A stretch of 64,000 nt of DNA from Streptomyces sp. NRRL F-5727 (GTDB taxonomy: Bacteria > Actinomycetota > Actinomycetes > Streptomycetales > Streptomycetaceae). The number at the start of each line of letters is the position of its first letter. Position 1 is the first letter of the stretch. Below are positions 44,586 through 53,459 of this stretch, in pieces. The DNA is taken from positions 62,001 to 126,000 of the forward strand of contig NZ_JOGX01000029.1 in assembly GCF_000719555.1 (NCBI RefSeq). Direction: 5' to 3'. A program made the position numbers and the translations under genes. The notes beneath the pieces are model-generated. The model saw only the letters and a list, made by a program, of their open reading frames with translations. It had not been told where the DNA came from and made no database searches.

Positions 44586-45458
44586 GTGGTCAGCAACAAG
44601 AGTGGACGCAAGCGACTGGTGACGGGCGTGGTCTCGACGCTCACGGCGGGGCTCGCGCTCGGCGCGTTCGCCCTCAGCGGCACCGCCAACGGCGTGGCCG
44701 CCGACACCACGCCCGAGACCGTGGACGCCGGCCGGCACACCAAGCCCAAGCCGACCATCGTCCTGGAGCACGGCGCCTTCGCCGACGGCTCCAGCTGGAA
44801 CGGCGTCATCGCCGAACTGCGCGCCGACGGCTACCCGGTCGTCGCCGCAGCGAACCCCCTGCGCGGCCCCTCGGCCGACGCCGCCGCCCTGCGCACGGTC
44901 CTCGACCACGTCGAGGGCCCCAAGATCCTCGTCGGCCACTCCTACGGCGGCAACGTCATCAGCCAGGCCGCCACGGACGACCCCGACGTCAAGGCCCTCG
45001 TCTACGTCGCCGCCTTCCTGCCCGCCCCCGGCGAGAGCGCGCTGGAACTCACCAACAAGTTCCCCGGCTCCACCCTCCCCGACGCCCTCGACCCCGTCAC
45101 CTACCAGCAGGGCGACGGCTCCACCGCCACCGACCTGTACATCCAGCAGGACGAGTTCCGCCGGCAGTTCGCCGCCGACGTCCCCGCGAAGCAGGCCGCC
45201 CTGATGGCCGTTACGCAGCGGCCCATCGCCCAGGCCGCCCTTGAGGAGAAGGCCACGTCGGCCGCCTGGAAGACGAAGCCCTCCTGGGCCATCGTCACCA
45301 CCCGCGACCTCAACATCCCCGCCGCGGCCCAGCGCTTCATGGCCGAACGCGCCCACGCCCACACCACCGAGGTCGCGGCCTCCCACTCCGTCGCCGTCTC
45401 CCACCCCCACCTCGTCGCCGACATCATCGAACGAGCCGCCCGCACCACCGTCCGCTGA
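44586..45458 (+). CDS. Secreted alpha/beta hydrolase (EstC-like)
   Basis: 290 aa from GTG 44586 with AAGGAG upstream; an ATG six bases earlier is out of frame. A Sec signal (VTGVVSTLTAGLALGAFALS) precedes the hydrolase domain: TIVLEHGAFADGSSWNGVI, VGHSYGGNVISQAA (nucleophile Ser), and VAASHSVAVSHPHLVADII with the His. It resembles haloperoxidase-like or EstC-like esterases of Streptomyces. The paired operators make it the clearest promoter of the proposed regulon. Confidence 0.9.
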   Translation: MVSNKSGRKRLVTGVVSTLTAGLALGAFALSGTANGVAADTTPETVDAGRHTKPKPTIVLEHGAFADGSSWNGVIAELRADGYPVVAAANPLRGPSADAAALRTVLDHVEGPKILVGHSYGGNVISQAATDDPDVKALVYVAAFLPAPGESALELTNKFPGSTLPDALDPVTYQQGDGSTATDLYIQQDEFRRQFAADVPAKQAALMAVTQRPIAQAALEEKATSAAWKTKPSWAIVTTRDLNIPAAAQRFMAERAHAHTTEVAASHSVAVSHPHLVADIIERAARTTVR

Positions 45459-45468
45459 CACCCTCACG

Positions 45469-45499
45469 GGGGCGCGGGGCCAGACCGGCCCCGCGCCCC
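45469..45499. terminator. Bidirectional terminator hairpin
   Basis: GGGGCGCGGGGCC pairs with GGCCCCGCGCCCC over a short loop between convergent genes. Confidence 0.75.
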
Positions 45500-45554
45500 G
45501 GGCGACCCGAGCGCCCCGAAAGCTAACGCGGGCGCACAGCCTTCACCCCTGAGC

Positions 45555-48500
45555 TCACCCAGAGGTTCCGAGGACGACGTCCGCGTTCTCGCCGCCCCAG
45601 CCGGCCGGGCTGTGCCAGATGACATGGACGCGGAAGACATCGCGAAGGATGTCCATAGACCAGTCCTCGGCGGGCGGTTCGGAGAGGACGAGGTAGAGAC
45701 CGTCGGCCGGCACGGGCAGCGTGTGGTTGATCTCGAGCAGGCGGGTAGCGCCCGATCGCAGGTCCGCATAGGTGGAGCAGCCCGCGCCCAGGGCCTCGTA
45801 GAGGAAGAGACCGTGCTCGGTGACGCAGCTGACGTCGACGACCGGGGAGTCGGCCGGCTGGAGGTCCGCCCAGAGAAGTGCCGCCTTGAGCGCGTGGCGG
45901 ACCGCCTCGTGCTTCTTGCACGTACGGTCGGCCCCGGCAGCCGCCTCCAGCGCGCGGAGGAAGCCGTCCTTCGTGGTCGCGGCCGGTGTTGCGGCGGTGG
46001 TGTCCGCGGTGGTCATCTGCGCCTGTTCCTTCTGGTCGGGTTGCGTCGGGGGGACGGGGACCGCGCCGTCGGAGTCCGGCTTCGCCGCCGCGCCGAAGCG
46101 CTGCTGAAGCTCTCGCCGCGCTTCGGCGAGGGGCCTCGCCCAGCCGGAAGCGTCCAGCCCCTCCGCAAGCCGGCCCGCGTCGAAAGTGCCCTCCTTGAGG
46201 GCGCGGTTGGTGGTCGCGGCGAGGTCGCGAAGGGCTCCGAGTCGCTCTCGGTCCGGATCGCCCAACAGGTGAAGCACGTCGACCCAGTCGGCCTGGTCCC
46301 TTCGGAGGACACGGTTGGCCATGCCCTGAAGCTCGGAGAGACGGACGCGGGCCTCGGAGACGTCGCCGCCGCTTTCGGTCAGTTCTCCGAGTACGTCCAG
46401 TGCCGCGAGGTAGCGCCCTGCCATCCGCTCCGAGACGGGAGACCGGCCACGCTGGTCGGCGGTGAGCACCGTCTGGGTCGTCTCGTTGACGAACACCCAG
46501 CAGTCCAGCTTCTCGCCCCGCCGCGGGGGCACCGATCCGTGGCGGACGGTGAGGACGAGCGGTCGGTCGATCTCCGGTGACAACGGCTTGACCTTGTAGC
46601 GCCCGCCCGGAGCCCGGTCCACGACCTCGACCCGGACGTCGGTGCCGATCCGGGGCAGCCCTACGGCCCCGTCGCCCTCCGGCCGGGTATCGGGCACCGT
46701 CGGCGCCAGGGCGTCCCCGGAACCCGTGAGCGCCTCCGGCAGCGCGGCGGTGTGCAGGACGGTGAGGCTCTGGGTGCTGCGGGTGAGCGCCACGTACAAC
46801 TGGCGCAGCCCGGCCGGACCGCGGTCGGCGATCGTCGCGGGCTCGACGACCAGGACGTGGTCGTACTCCATTCCCTTGGCCTGGGTGGCGGCCAGTACGG
46901 ACACGGCCTGGCGGTCGCGCTCGGCGATGTCGCCGCCCTCGTGGATGCGGTGGCTGATGGCGTCCAGCCAGTCCGAGTCGTCGGGGACGATGACGGCGAC
47001 GGAGCGGGGGGTGCTGCCGTCGCTGGTGCGCACGAGTCGTGCCACGTGGGCGACGGTGTCGTCGAGCAGCTTCCAGGGTTCGGTCGCCACGGTCCGTACG
47101 GCGTCGGCTCCCGCCTCACGGACAGCCCGTGGATAGGGCAGGGCCGGGGCGATCGCGCGGGCGAGCGGGGCGACGAACTCCATGATCTCGGCGGGGACGC
47201 GGTAGCTGGTGGTGAGCTGCGCGACGCTCCAGTCTCCGTGGTCGGAGAGGAGTGCGCCGAGCAGGTCCCAGCTCGTCGGGACGTGGGCGCCCGTCGCCTG
47301 CGCGAGGTCGCCCAGGACGGTCATGGAGCCGCCCGCGGCGCAGCGCCGCCGCAGGGAGCGTGCTTGCATGGGGGTGAGGTCCTGGGCCTCGTCGACGACG
47401 ATGTGGCCGTATCGCGGTGGGGTGTCCCCGCTGATCAGCACGCCGAGCTCTTCGAGGCAGACGTGGTCGTCGAGGGTCCACGGATCGGCGTCGGCGCTGG
47501 CGGCGCGGGCCCGCAGCAGGGCCGTCTGCTCGTCGTCGTCGAGGATGCCGTCGGCGCAGTCGCGCAGGAGGTCGGCCGAGTCGTAGAGGCTGCGCAGGGC
47601 CTCCCGGGGGCCGGGGGACGGCCAGACGCGTTCGACGAGTCGCTCGACCCGGCGGTTGCGCTCCAGGTCGCGGCGGATCGTGCCGGCCTGCCCGCGGCGG
47701 GGCGCGATGTCGGCGAGTTCCTGGAGGAGCCGGTCGACGAAGAGGCCCCGGAAGCGGTCGCGTCGCTCCCGGAAGGGCCCGTCGCCGGTGTGGGCGCGGT
47801 CGAGGAGGGCGAGGACCTCGGACTTCGGCACGCGGAGGGTCGTGCTGCCGGCGGTGACGACGATCGCGGGCTCGTCGCCCTCGAACGAGGGATCGACGGT
47901 GAGGGCGTCGAGAGCCTCGGGGCGGTAGTCGCTCTCGACGCGGCGTCGCAGGACGGTCGCCATGCGTTCGTCCGACTTCACGAGGCGCGCCTTCGAGGAG
48001 TCGGTGCCGAGGGTCTCGCCTTCCCATAACCGGTCCAGCTGGACGGCGTTGACGTCCCGGGTGCCGAGGGTGGGGAGGACCTGCCCCACGTAGTCGAGGA
48101 ACCGCTGGTGGGGGCCGATGACGAGGATGTCCTGGGCCTTGAAGTGCTCGTTGTTGACCAGCCAGGTCACCCGGTGGAGACCGACCGCCGACTTGCCGGT
48201 ACCAGGGCCGCCCTGCACGACGAGGATGTCCGAGGGCGAACCGGTGACCAGTTCCATCTGGTCACGGCGGATGGTCTCGACGATGTCCCGCATCCGGCCG
48301 CCGCGCGACCGCTGGAGCTCCCGCAGCAGGAAGTCGTCCGGCTGGAGCGCCTTCCGACGCTGCCGCCGTACGACGTCGCCGGGGGTGGATGCCGGCGCAT
48401 GCCCCGGCGCGGGGGACGTGTCCGGCTCCTCCGCCGCGCCGTCGTTGGCGGCCTGACGGGGCTCCGGTACGGCGGCGGGCTCGGGTACGACGGCGGGTAC

Positions 48501-48953
48501 GGGAGCGGGCGCCGGCAGGGAGATCTCGTCGAAGTAGCTCTCGACGATCCGCTGCACGCAGCGGAGCTGCCGGCGCAGGACCACCTCTCCCGGCTGTTCG
48601 GGCCGGGTCTCGATCCACTTCTTCGCCAGGGGGCTGGTCCACGGCAGCACCACCAGCTCGTGTGAGGCGTCATGCACACTGCGGCGCCCGATGTACCACG
48701 GCCGGGCCTCCCCGCCCGGGTCCTCCGGCGCGTCGACGCGGGCGAAGACCAGGGCTTCGTCGCCGAGCCCTCCGTATGCCTTCGCGCGAGCCTCGGCCTC
48801 GGCCCGGTTGGCGATCCCGTCCTTGCCGCTCGCCGAGGCGGTGGCGGCCGAAGTGCCGTTCAGTTCGGCCAGTTTCACGGTGTAGCAGTCGTACGCGTGG
48901 TCCACCGCCCGCTGCTCGCCGGCGAGGATCTCGTCCCGAGTGGTGGTGCTCAT
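45555..48953 (-). CDS. HelD/UvrD-like ATPase with a long C-terminal extension
   Basis: 1132 aa from the ATG at 48953 with GGAGG upstream. The N-terminal coiled and beta part (ARVDAPEDPGGEARPWYIGR) and the Pro/Ala-rich insertion at about 155-215 resemble HelD proteins, which bind RNA polymerase. The ATPase has Walker A QGGPGTGKSAVGLHR, Walker B HIVVDEAQDLTPMQ and a late TQAKGMEYDHVLVV with a LYVALTRSTQSL motif. HelD is usually about 700-770 aa; here about 300 extra residues follow, ending WSMDILRDVFRVHVIWHSPA. HelD releases RNA polymerase from dead-end complexes, and some forms give rifampicin tolerance. The extra domain is unrecognised. Confidence 0.85.
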   Translation of the reverse strand: MSTTTRDEILAGEQRAVDHAYDCYTVKLAELNGTSAATASASGKDGIANRAEAEARAKAYGGLGDEALVFARVDAPEDPGGEARPWYIGRRSVHDASHELVVLPWTSPLAKKWIETRPEQPGEVVLRRQLRCVQRIVESYFDEISLPAPAPVPAVVPEPAAVPEPRQAANDGAAEEPDTSPAPGHAPASTPGDVVRRQRRKALQPDDFLLRELQRSRGGRMRDIVETIRRDQMELVTGSPSDILVVQGGPGTGKSAVGLHRVTWLVNNEHFKAQDILVIGPHQRFLDYVGQVLPTLGTRDVNAVQLDRLWEGETLGTDSSKARLVKSDERMATVLRRRVESDYRPEALDALTVDPSFEGDEPAIVVTAGSTTLRVPKSEVLALLDRAHTGDGPFRERRDRFRGLFVDRLLQELADIAPRRGQAGTIRRDLERNRRVERLVERVWPSPGPREALRSLYDSADLLRDCADGILDDDEQTALLRARAASADADPWTLDDHVCLEELGVLISGDTPPRYGHIVVDEAQDLTPMQARSLRRRCAAGGSMTVLGDLAQATGAHVPTSWDLLGALLSDHGDWSVAQLTTSYRVPAEIMEFVAPLARAIAPALPYPRAVREAGADAVRTVATEPWKLLDDTVAHVARLVRTSDGSTPRSVAVIVPDDSDWLDAISHRIHEGGDIAERDRQAVSVLAATQAKGMEYDHVLVVEPATIADRGPAGLRQLYVALTRSTQSLTVLHTAALPEALTGSGDALAPTVPDTRPEGDGAVGLPRIGTDVRVEVVDRAPGGRYKVKPLSPEIDRPLVLTVRHGSVPPRRGEKLDCWVFVNETTQTVLTADQRGRSPVSERMAGRYLAALDVLGELTESGGDVSEARVRLSELQGMANRVLRRDQADWVDVLHLLGDPDRERLGALRDLAATTNRALKEGTFDAGRLAEGLDASGWARPLAEARRELQQRFGAAAKPDSDGAVPVPPTQPDQKEQAQMTTADTTAATPAATTKDGFLRALEAAAGADRTCKKHEAVRHALKAALLWADLQPADSPVVDVSCVTEHGLFLYEALGAGCSTYADLRSGATRLLEINHTLPVPADGLYLVLSEPPAEDWSMDILRDVFRVHVIWHSPAGWGGENADVVLGTSG

Positions 48954-49054
48954 GTGCGTCCTCCCTGCGGTGCCGGGGGACACCGCCACGGGCATGTGCC
49001 CGTACCCCGCTGAAACAACTACCAGAAACGGGACGGTGACGAACAGTCAGTGGA

Positions 49055-49351
49055 TCAGTTCTCGGACAAAGCCGCGGGTCTCGGTCCGCCGGCCCCGGGC
49101 CTGGTCGCACGTGGGCGCGGCTCGTACAGGTGGGAGGGCACCCCGGACTCGGCTGACGCCAGCCCGTCGACGACCCGGGCCAGTTCGGCCCGCAGTGACG
49201 CGGTCTGCTCGGGGGCGCCCACCGCGAACCCGAAGACCACGAACGGCAGGCCACGGCTCGGTACCGCGTTGGGCACCTGCGGTTCGCGGTCGAAGGCGTC
49301 GTACGCGGCCCGGGCGCCGCGTCGGCTCCCCTGTGGGCGCGCCGCCTGCAC
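49055..49351 (-). CDS. Hypothetical protein, possibly a fragment
   Basis: 98 aa from a GTG at 49351 without a clear ribosome site. It has gene-like sequence (AAYDAFDREPQVPNAVPSRG, LPFVVFGFAVGAPEQTASLR, VVDGLASAESGVPSHLYEPR). The family is not recognised, and it may be the tail of an eroded gene. Confidence 0.45.
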   Translation of the reverse strand: MQAARPQGSRRGARAAYDAFDREPQVPNAVPSRGLPFVVFGFAVGAPEQTASLRAELARVVDGLASAESGVPSHLYEPRPRATRPGAGGPRPAALSEN

Positions 49352-49399
49352 GCCCTGTGGCTGGCGCAGCTCAGGCGGCTGTCGGAGAACGCGCCCGTC

Positions 49400-50959
49400 T
49401 CAGGCGGCGGGGACGGATTCCTCGGTGCGGGAGCCGGTGAGGTGGGGGGTGGTGCCGGTGGGGCTGGTGGGCCTTGTGGGGCCGCCCTTCTCGCCCGAGG
49501 GCTTCAGGAGGAGGACGAGGAGGATGCCGACGGCGAGGGTCGGGGCGATCCATAGGTAGCCGGTGGCCGTCGCGTGGGCGAAGGCGTCCAAGGCGGCGTC
49601 CCGCGGGGCGGCGGGCAGGAGGCCGATGGTGTCGGGGCGGGCGGGGTCGAAGCCGCCGGCCGTCGGCAGGGCGTCGGCACGGTCGGCGAAGCCGGTGTTG
49701 AGCAGGGTGCCGAAGACGGCGACCCCGAACGCGGCGCCGATGGAGCGGGCGAAGGTCACCACCGCGCTCGCGGCCCCCAGGTCGGCGGCGGGGACGCTGT
49801 TCTGGACGGTGGTCAGCACGACCATGGGGACCATGCCGATGCCGACGCCGGTGATCAGGGAGTAGAGGCTCAGCACCAGCGTGCCGGGGCCGCTTCCGAG
49901 GGTGCCGAGCAGGAGCAGTCCGGCGAGGTTGGCGGCCAGTCCGACGAGCAGGATCGTCCGGAGCCGTTCGGCGTGGGCGGCCCGGCGTCCGGCCAGTGAC
50001 TGGCTGACGACCAGGCCGGCGACCAGCGGCAGCATGTGGACGCCGGACAGGGTCGCCGAGACGCCGTGGACGATCTGGAGGTAGGTCGGCAGGTAGATCA
50101 GGACGGCGAACATCGCGGCGTTGGCGAAGAACCCGACGAGCGAGGAGAAGACCACGGTCCGCGAGCCGAGCATGGCCGGCGGCAGGACGGGGGCCGCGAC
50201 GCGGCGCTCGACGGGCACGAGCAGGGCGGCCAGGGCGACCGTCGCGACGATCAGGCCGAGGATGGCGGGCGAGCCCCAGCCCCAGCGCTCGCCGAAGGAC
50301 GTGACCAGGACCAGGCCGGTGGCGATGGCCGCCAGGAGGGTGGCGCCGGCGTAGTCGATCCGGGCCTTGGCGCCCCGGGCGCCGGCGGGCAGCGCGCGGG
50401 CGGCGACGGCCAGGGCGACGGCGCCGACGGGCAGGTTGATCAGGAAGGCCCAGCGCCAGGAGAGCTGGTCGGTGAACACCCCGCCCAGCAGCGGGCCGAC
50501 GATGCTGGCGACGCCGTAGACCGAGCCGAACATGCCCTGGTACCGGCCGCGTTCGCTCGGGGCGACGATGTCGCCGACCAGGGCGAAGGTCAGCACGATC
50601 ATGCCGCCGCCGCCCACGCCCTGGAGCACCCGCGCGCCGATCAGTTCGGGGAGGTTCCGCGCCAGCCCGCAGGCCACCGAGGCGATCAGGAAGACCGTCG
50701 TCGAGGCGAGGTAGAGGGGCTTGCGGCCGAACATGTCGCCGAGCTTGCCCCACAGCGGCGTCACGGCCGTGGACGCGAGGAGGTACGCGGCGCTGACCCA
50801 TGCGATGTCGTCGAAGCCGTCGAGGTCCTCGGCGATCCGGGGCAACGCGGTGGAGACGATCGTCTGATCCAGAGATGCGAGCAGGACCGCGAGGACCAGC
50901 GCGCTCATCGCGGCGGCGACCCGGCTCTTCTGCGGTGATGCGGACGGTGTCTTGGGCAT
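49400..50959 (-). CDS. MFS multidrug exporter (DHA2/EmrB-QacA type)
   Basis: 519 aa from the ATG at 50959 with GAGGAAGG upstream. Fourteen predicted membrane helices are seen. Motif A-like text is LWGKLGDMFGRKPLYL, and the first helix carries LLASLDQTIVSTALPRIAED, the Asp of proton-coupled drug exporters. Loop motifs GVGGGGMIVLTFALVGDIV and RSIGAAFGVAVFGTLL also fit. It pumps drugs or toxic metabolites out using the proton gradient. A TetR gene is divergent and the two share an operator region. Confidence 0.93.
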   Translation of the reverse strand: MPKTPSASPQKSRVAAAMSALVLAVLLASLDQTIVSTALPRIAEDLDGFDDIAWVSAAYLLASTAVTPLWGKLGDMFGRKPLYLASTTVFLIASVACGLARNLPELIGARVLQGVGGGGMIVLTFALVGDIVAPSERGRYQGMFGSVYGVASIVGPLLGGVFTDQLSWRWAFLINLPVGAVALAVAARALPAGARGAKARIDYAGATLLAAIATGLVLVTSFGERWGWGSPAILGLIVATVALAALLVPVERRVAAPVLPPAMLGSRTVVFSSLVGFFANAAMFAVLIYLPTYLQIVHGVSATLSGVHMLPLVAGLVVSQSLAGRRAAHAERLRTILLVGLAANLAGLLLLGTLGSGPGTLVLSLYSLITGVGIGMVPMVVLTTVQNSVPAADLGAASAVVTFARSIGAAFGVAVFGTLLNTGFADRADALPTAGGFDPARPDTIGLLPAAPRDAALDAFAHATATGYLWIAPTLAVGILLVLLLKPSGEKGGPTRPTSPTGTTPHLTGSRTEESVPAA

Positions 50960-51053
50960 CGACACGCCTTCCTCGTCGGGGGCGGCAGGGGCGCCGCACC
51001 GGCCGCACAACACGCCGGTGCCTCACGACTCTGCCGCTACCTTCCCTATCTGT

Positions 51054-51072
51054 CACTTCAATGTAGCACTTA
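51054..51072. promoter_or_regulatory. 19-bp element shared with the aldehyde dehydrogenase promoter
   Basis: CACTTCAATGTAGCACTTA, identical to 41902-41920. It lies in the MFS/TetR divergent promoter. Confidence 0.65.
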
Positions 51073-51079
51073 TAAATGA

Positions 51080-51100
51080 AACCTCTTCACCAGAGAGGTT
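51080..51100. promoter_or_regulatory. Inverted repeat AACCTCT-N7-AGAGGTT in the MFS/TetR promoter
   Basis: Perfect 7-bp arms separated by 7 nt, a plausible TetR operator lying 44 bp before the TetR start and beside the 19-bp element. Confidence 0.55.
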
Positions 51101-51143
51101 CTAAGCGCGTGAGAGGTCACACCTCGGGGGTAAGATCGGTGGG

Positions 51144-51686
51144 GTGAGAGCCGACGCAGCACGCAATCTCGAAGCCGTACTGACCACCGGGGCACGCATG
51201 CTCGCAACCGACCCCGGGGTGAGCATCGCGAGCATCGCCGCCGAGGCGGGTGTGGACCGGCGCACCGTCTACCGGCGCTTCGCCTCCCGCGAGGACCTCC
51301 TCGCCGCCGTCTACGCGGCGCGTCTCGCCGCCATCGAGGAGGCCATCGAGGACGCCCGGCTGCGCGAGGCCCCCGTCGCCGTCGCCCTGCACCGGTACGT
51401 GGAGAACATCATCGGGGTCAACCGCACCTGGCCCGTGGACCTGACCCACATGCTCGCCGACGACGCCGTGCGGGCCCGCCGAGACGCCCTGGCGCACGAG
51501 GTCGACGTCTTCCTCGACCGCGCCGCGGACGAGGGCCTGCTGCGCTCCGGACTCCCGGAGGGCTGGGCGAGCGCCCTGCTGCCCCAGCTCATGCACGTGG
51601 TGGCGCGACAGCTCCCGGAGCTGTCCGCCGCCCGGGCGGCGGACGTCGTGGTCGACACCCTGCTGCGCGGCCTCGGGGCCCCCTGA
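51144..51686 (+). CDS. TetR-family regulator 2, divergent from the MFS exporter
   Basis: 180 aa from GTG 51144. The helix-turn-helix is IASIAAEAGVDRRTVYRRFA. The C-terminal part has HRYVENIIGVNRTWPVDLTH and ends in a helix pair. The divergent layout with a drug exporter is the classic repressor arrangement. The 19-bp element shared with the aldehyde dehydrogenase promoter suggests a second target. A very strong terminator follows. Confidence 0.92.
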   Translation: MRADAARNLEAVLTTGARMLATDPGVSIASIAAEAGVDRRTVYRRFASREDLLAAVYAARLAAIEEAIEDARLREAPVAVALHRYVENIIGVNRTWPVDLTHMLADDAVRARRDALAHEVDVFLDRAADEGLLRSGLPEGWASALLPQLMHVVARQLPELSAARAADVVVDTLLRGLGAP

Positions 51687-51690
51687 AGCG

Positions 51691-51739
51691 GGAGATCCCC
51701 CTGGGGACACACGGTCCGTGTGTCCCCAGGGGGATCTCC
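51691..51739 (+). terminator. Strong terminator between TetR 2 and the LLM oxidoreductase
   Basis: GGAGATCCCCCTGGGGACAC pairs with its inverted copy ending GGGGGATCTCC over a very short loop, one of the most extensive perfect stems in the window. Confidence 0.85.
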
Positions 51740-51780
51740 GTCTTCCGGCACCCTGCCGTCAGGGCCCGGCGCCCGGGCCG

Positions 51781-52698
51781 TCAGCCGCGGCGGACGCCTT
51801 CGAGGAAGCGGCCGGCGAGGTCGATCCGCTCCTCCAGGGTGACGGGCGTCTGCCCGAAGTCCACGAAGAGCTCGTGCACCCCCGCCTCGGCGGCGGTCCG
51901 CGCGTAGTCGACGTACTGGCCAAGCGTGCCCGCCCACGGCATGCTGCCCGCGCCGGTCTTCGTGTCGGTCAGCTCCGGGTTGACGCGCAGCGCCATCCGC
52001 AGGGCGGAGGAATCGCGCCCCGCCTCGACGGCCTCCTTCAGGATGACGTCCCACATGCCGAGGAGCTGCGGGAGCGGCAGCGCCACGGGCAGCCAGCCGT
52101 CGAACCGGCGCCCGATCCGCCGCAGACCGCTGGGCGTGAACGCGGCGAGCAGCACGGGCGGGCCGGGCCGCCGGCTCGGCTTGAGGCCCACCACGGTCTC
52201 CGGGATCGTGAACAGCGGCCCCTCGTGGGAGAAGACGTCGTTCGCCCAGTACTTCTCCAGGATCTCCAGCGTCTCGTCGAGCCGTGCGCCCCGGCCCTTC
52301 CAGGGCACGGAGACGGCCGTGTACTCCTCGGGCATCCAGCCCAGGCCGAGCCCCACCACCAGTCGTCCCCGGCCGAGCAGTTCCAGGGTGGTCAGCGAAC
52401 GGGCCAGCATGATCGGCGGCTGCCACAGTCCGTTCAGCGTGCTCGTGCCCAGGTGGACCCGGGTCGTGTGGGACGCGGCGAACGTCAGGGCGACCAGGGG
52501 GTCCAGGTGGTTCTCGTAGGCGCGCGGCATCAGGCCGTCGGCGCTCGGGTAGGGCGCTCCGGGCACCAGCGGGGCGAGGACCCGGTCCCCGGTCCACAGC
52601 GAGTCGTATCCCATGTCCTCGGCGGTGCGGGAGACGCGCAGGATGCCTTCCGGGCCGGCGTCGGGTCCGAAGGTCGGCAGGGCCAGTCCCAGTCTCAT
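51781..52698 (-). CDS. LLM-class F420- or FMN-dependent oxidoreductase
   Basis: 305 aa from the ATG at 52698 with GGAGAG upstream. The luciferase-like TIM barrel begins LGLALPTFGPDAGPEG, then LWTGDRVLAPLVPGAP, VALTFAASHTTRVHLGTSTL and GRLVVGLGLGWMPEEY. The WMPEEY and GIG-type loops match F420-dependent LLM oxidoreductases of actinomycetes. Substrate unknown. It follows the HAD gene by 11 bp and is in an operon with it. Confidence 0.9.
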   Translation of the reverse strand: MRLGLALPTFGPDAGPEGILRVSRTAEDMGYDSLWTGDRVLAPLVPGAPYPSADGLMPRAYENHLDPLVALTFAASHTTRVHLGTSTLNGLWQPPIMLARSLTTLELLGRGRLVVGLGLGWMPEEYTAVSVPWKGRGARLDETLEILEKYWANDVFSHEGPLFTIPETVVGLKPSRRPGPPVLLAAFTPSGLRRIGRRFDGWLPVALPLPQLLGMWDVILKEAVEAGRDSSALRMALRVNPELTDTKTGAGSMPWAGTLGQYVDYARTAAEAGVHELFVDFGQTPVTLEERIDLAGRFLEGVRRG

Positions 52699-52709
52699 GT
52701 GTCTCTCCT

Positions 52710-53360
52710 TCAGGCCGTGCCCCGGCGCGGGTCCTCGCCGGTCAGCGGGATGCCGAGCAGGGCCTCCAGGGCGGTGACCGTCCGGGCCGGGTCCACCGCG
52801 TGGACGGTGGCGAACCCCAGGTCCGCCGCGGGCGGCAGGTACTGCTCGGTGTCGTCGACGAACACGCACTCCTCGGCCCGCAGGCCGAGTTCCTCCAGCA
52901 CCAGCCGGTACATCCCGGGTTCGGGCTTGCGTGTCCCGTGGAGCTCCGACACCACCACGGCGTCGTAGCGCCGCTCCAGCTCGTACCCGTCGTACAGGTT
53001 CCACGGGGCCAGGCCGACGGAGTTGGAGAGGATGCCGACCTTCACCCCGGCCCTGCGCGCGGCCGCCGCCGCGGAGATCAGGGCGGGCTCGGGCCGCAGG
53101 CCGGCGAAGATCCGGCCCATCAGGTTGTCCGGCGGGATGCCGAGGAGCCGGCCGGCCGCCTCGTTCCACTCGGTCTGCGTGCGTGTGCCGCGCTCCAGCT
53201 CCTCGGTGAGCCGGACTCCCTCGGGGTCCAGGTAGAGACCGGTGAGCAGCGTCCCCTCGGCCAGTCCCTCGCGCTTCTCGAAGGCGAGGGCGGCGGGGAG
53301 CAGAGGAGTCGTCAGCACACCGCCGAAGTCGAGGACGAGGCCCTTGCGGTACTGAGTCAT
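52710..53360 (-). CDS. HAD-family hydrolase
   Basis: 216 aa from Met at 53360 (two earlier codons also give a Met). The HAD motifs are GLVLDFGGVLTTP (nucleophile Asp; the general acid-base Asp at +2 is Gly here), ILSNSV, RKPEPGMYRLV and FVDDTEQYLPPA. A Gly at the +2 position occurs in some HAD-IA members and may limit phosphatase activity. It is co-transcribed with the LLM enzyme. A CACACGTGTG palindrome lies just upstream. Confidence 0.88.
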   Translation of the reverse strand: MTQYRKGLVLDFGGVLTTPLLPAALAFEKREGLAEGTLLTGLYLDPEGVRLTEELERGTRTQTEWNEAAGRLLGIPPDNLMGRIFAGLRPEPALISAAAAARRAGVKVGILSNSVGLAPWNLYDGYELERRYDAVVVSELHGTRKPEPGMYRLVLEELGLRAEECVFVDDTEQYLPPAADLGFATVHAVDPARTVTALEALLGIPLTGEDPRRGTA

Positions 53361-53418
53361 GATCACACCTTAGAAGGTGTCCGATTCCGGTCACACATCA
53401 GGTCGACATGTTCGCCAT

Positions 53419-53428
53419 CACACGTGTG
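53419..53428. promoter_or_regulatory. CACACGTGTG palindrome upstream of the HAD/LLM operon
   Basis: A 10-bp perfect palindrome, 59 bp before the HAD start. It is identical to 36395-36404. Confidence 0.45.
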
Positions 53429-53459
53429 CAGGTGAGCCTTGAAGTGACCCCGGCGCGGA

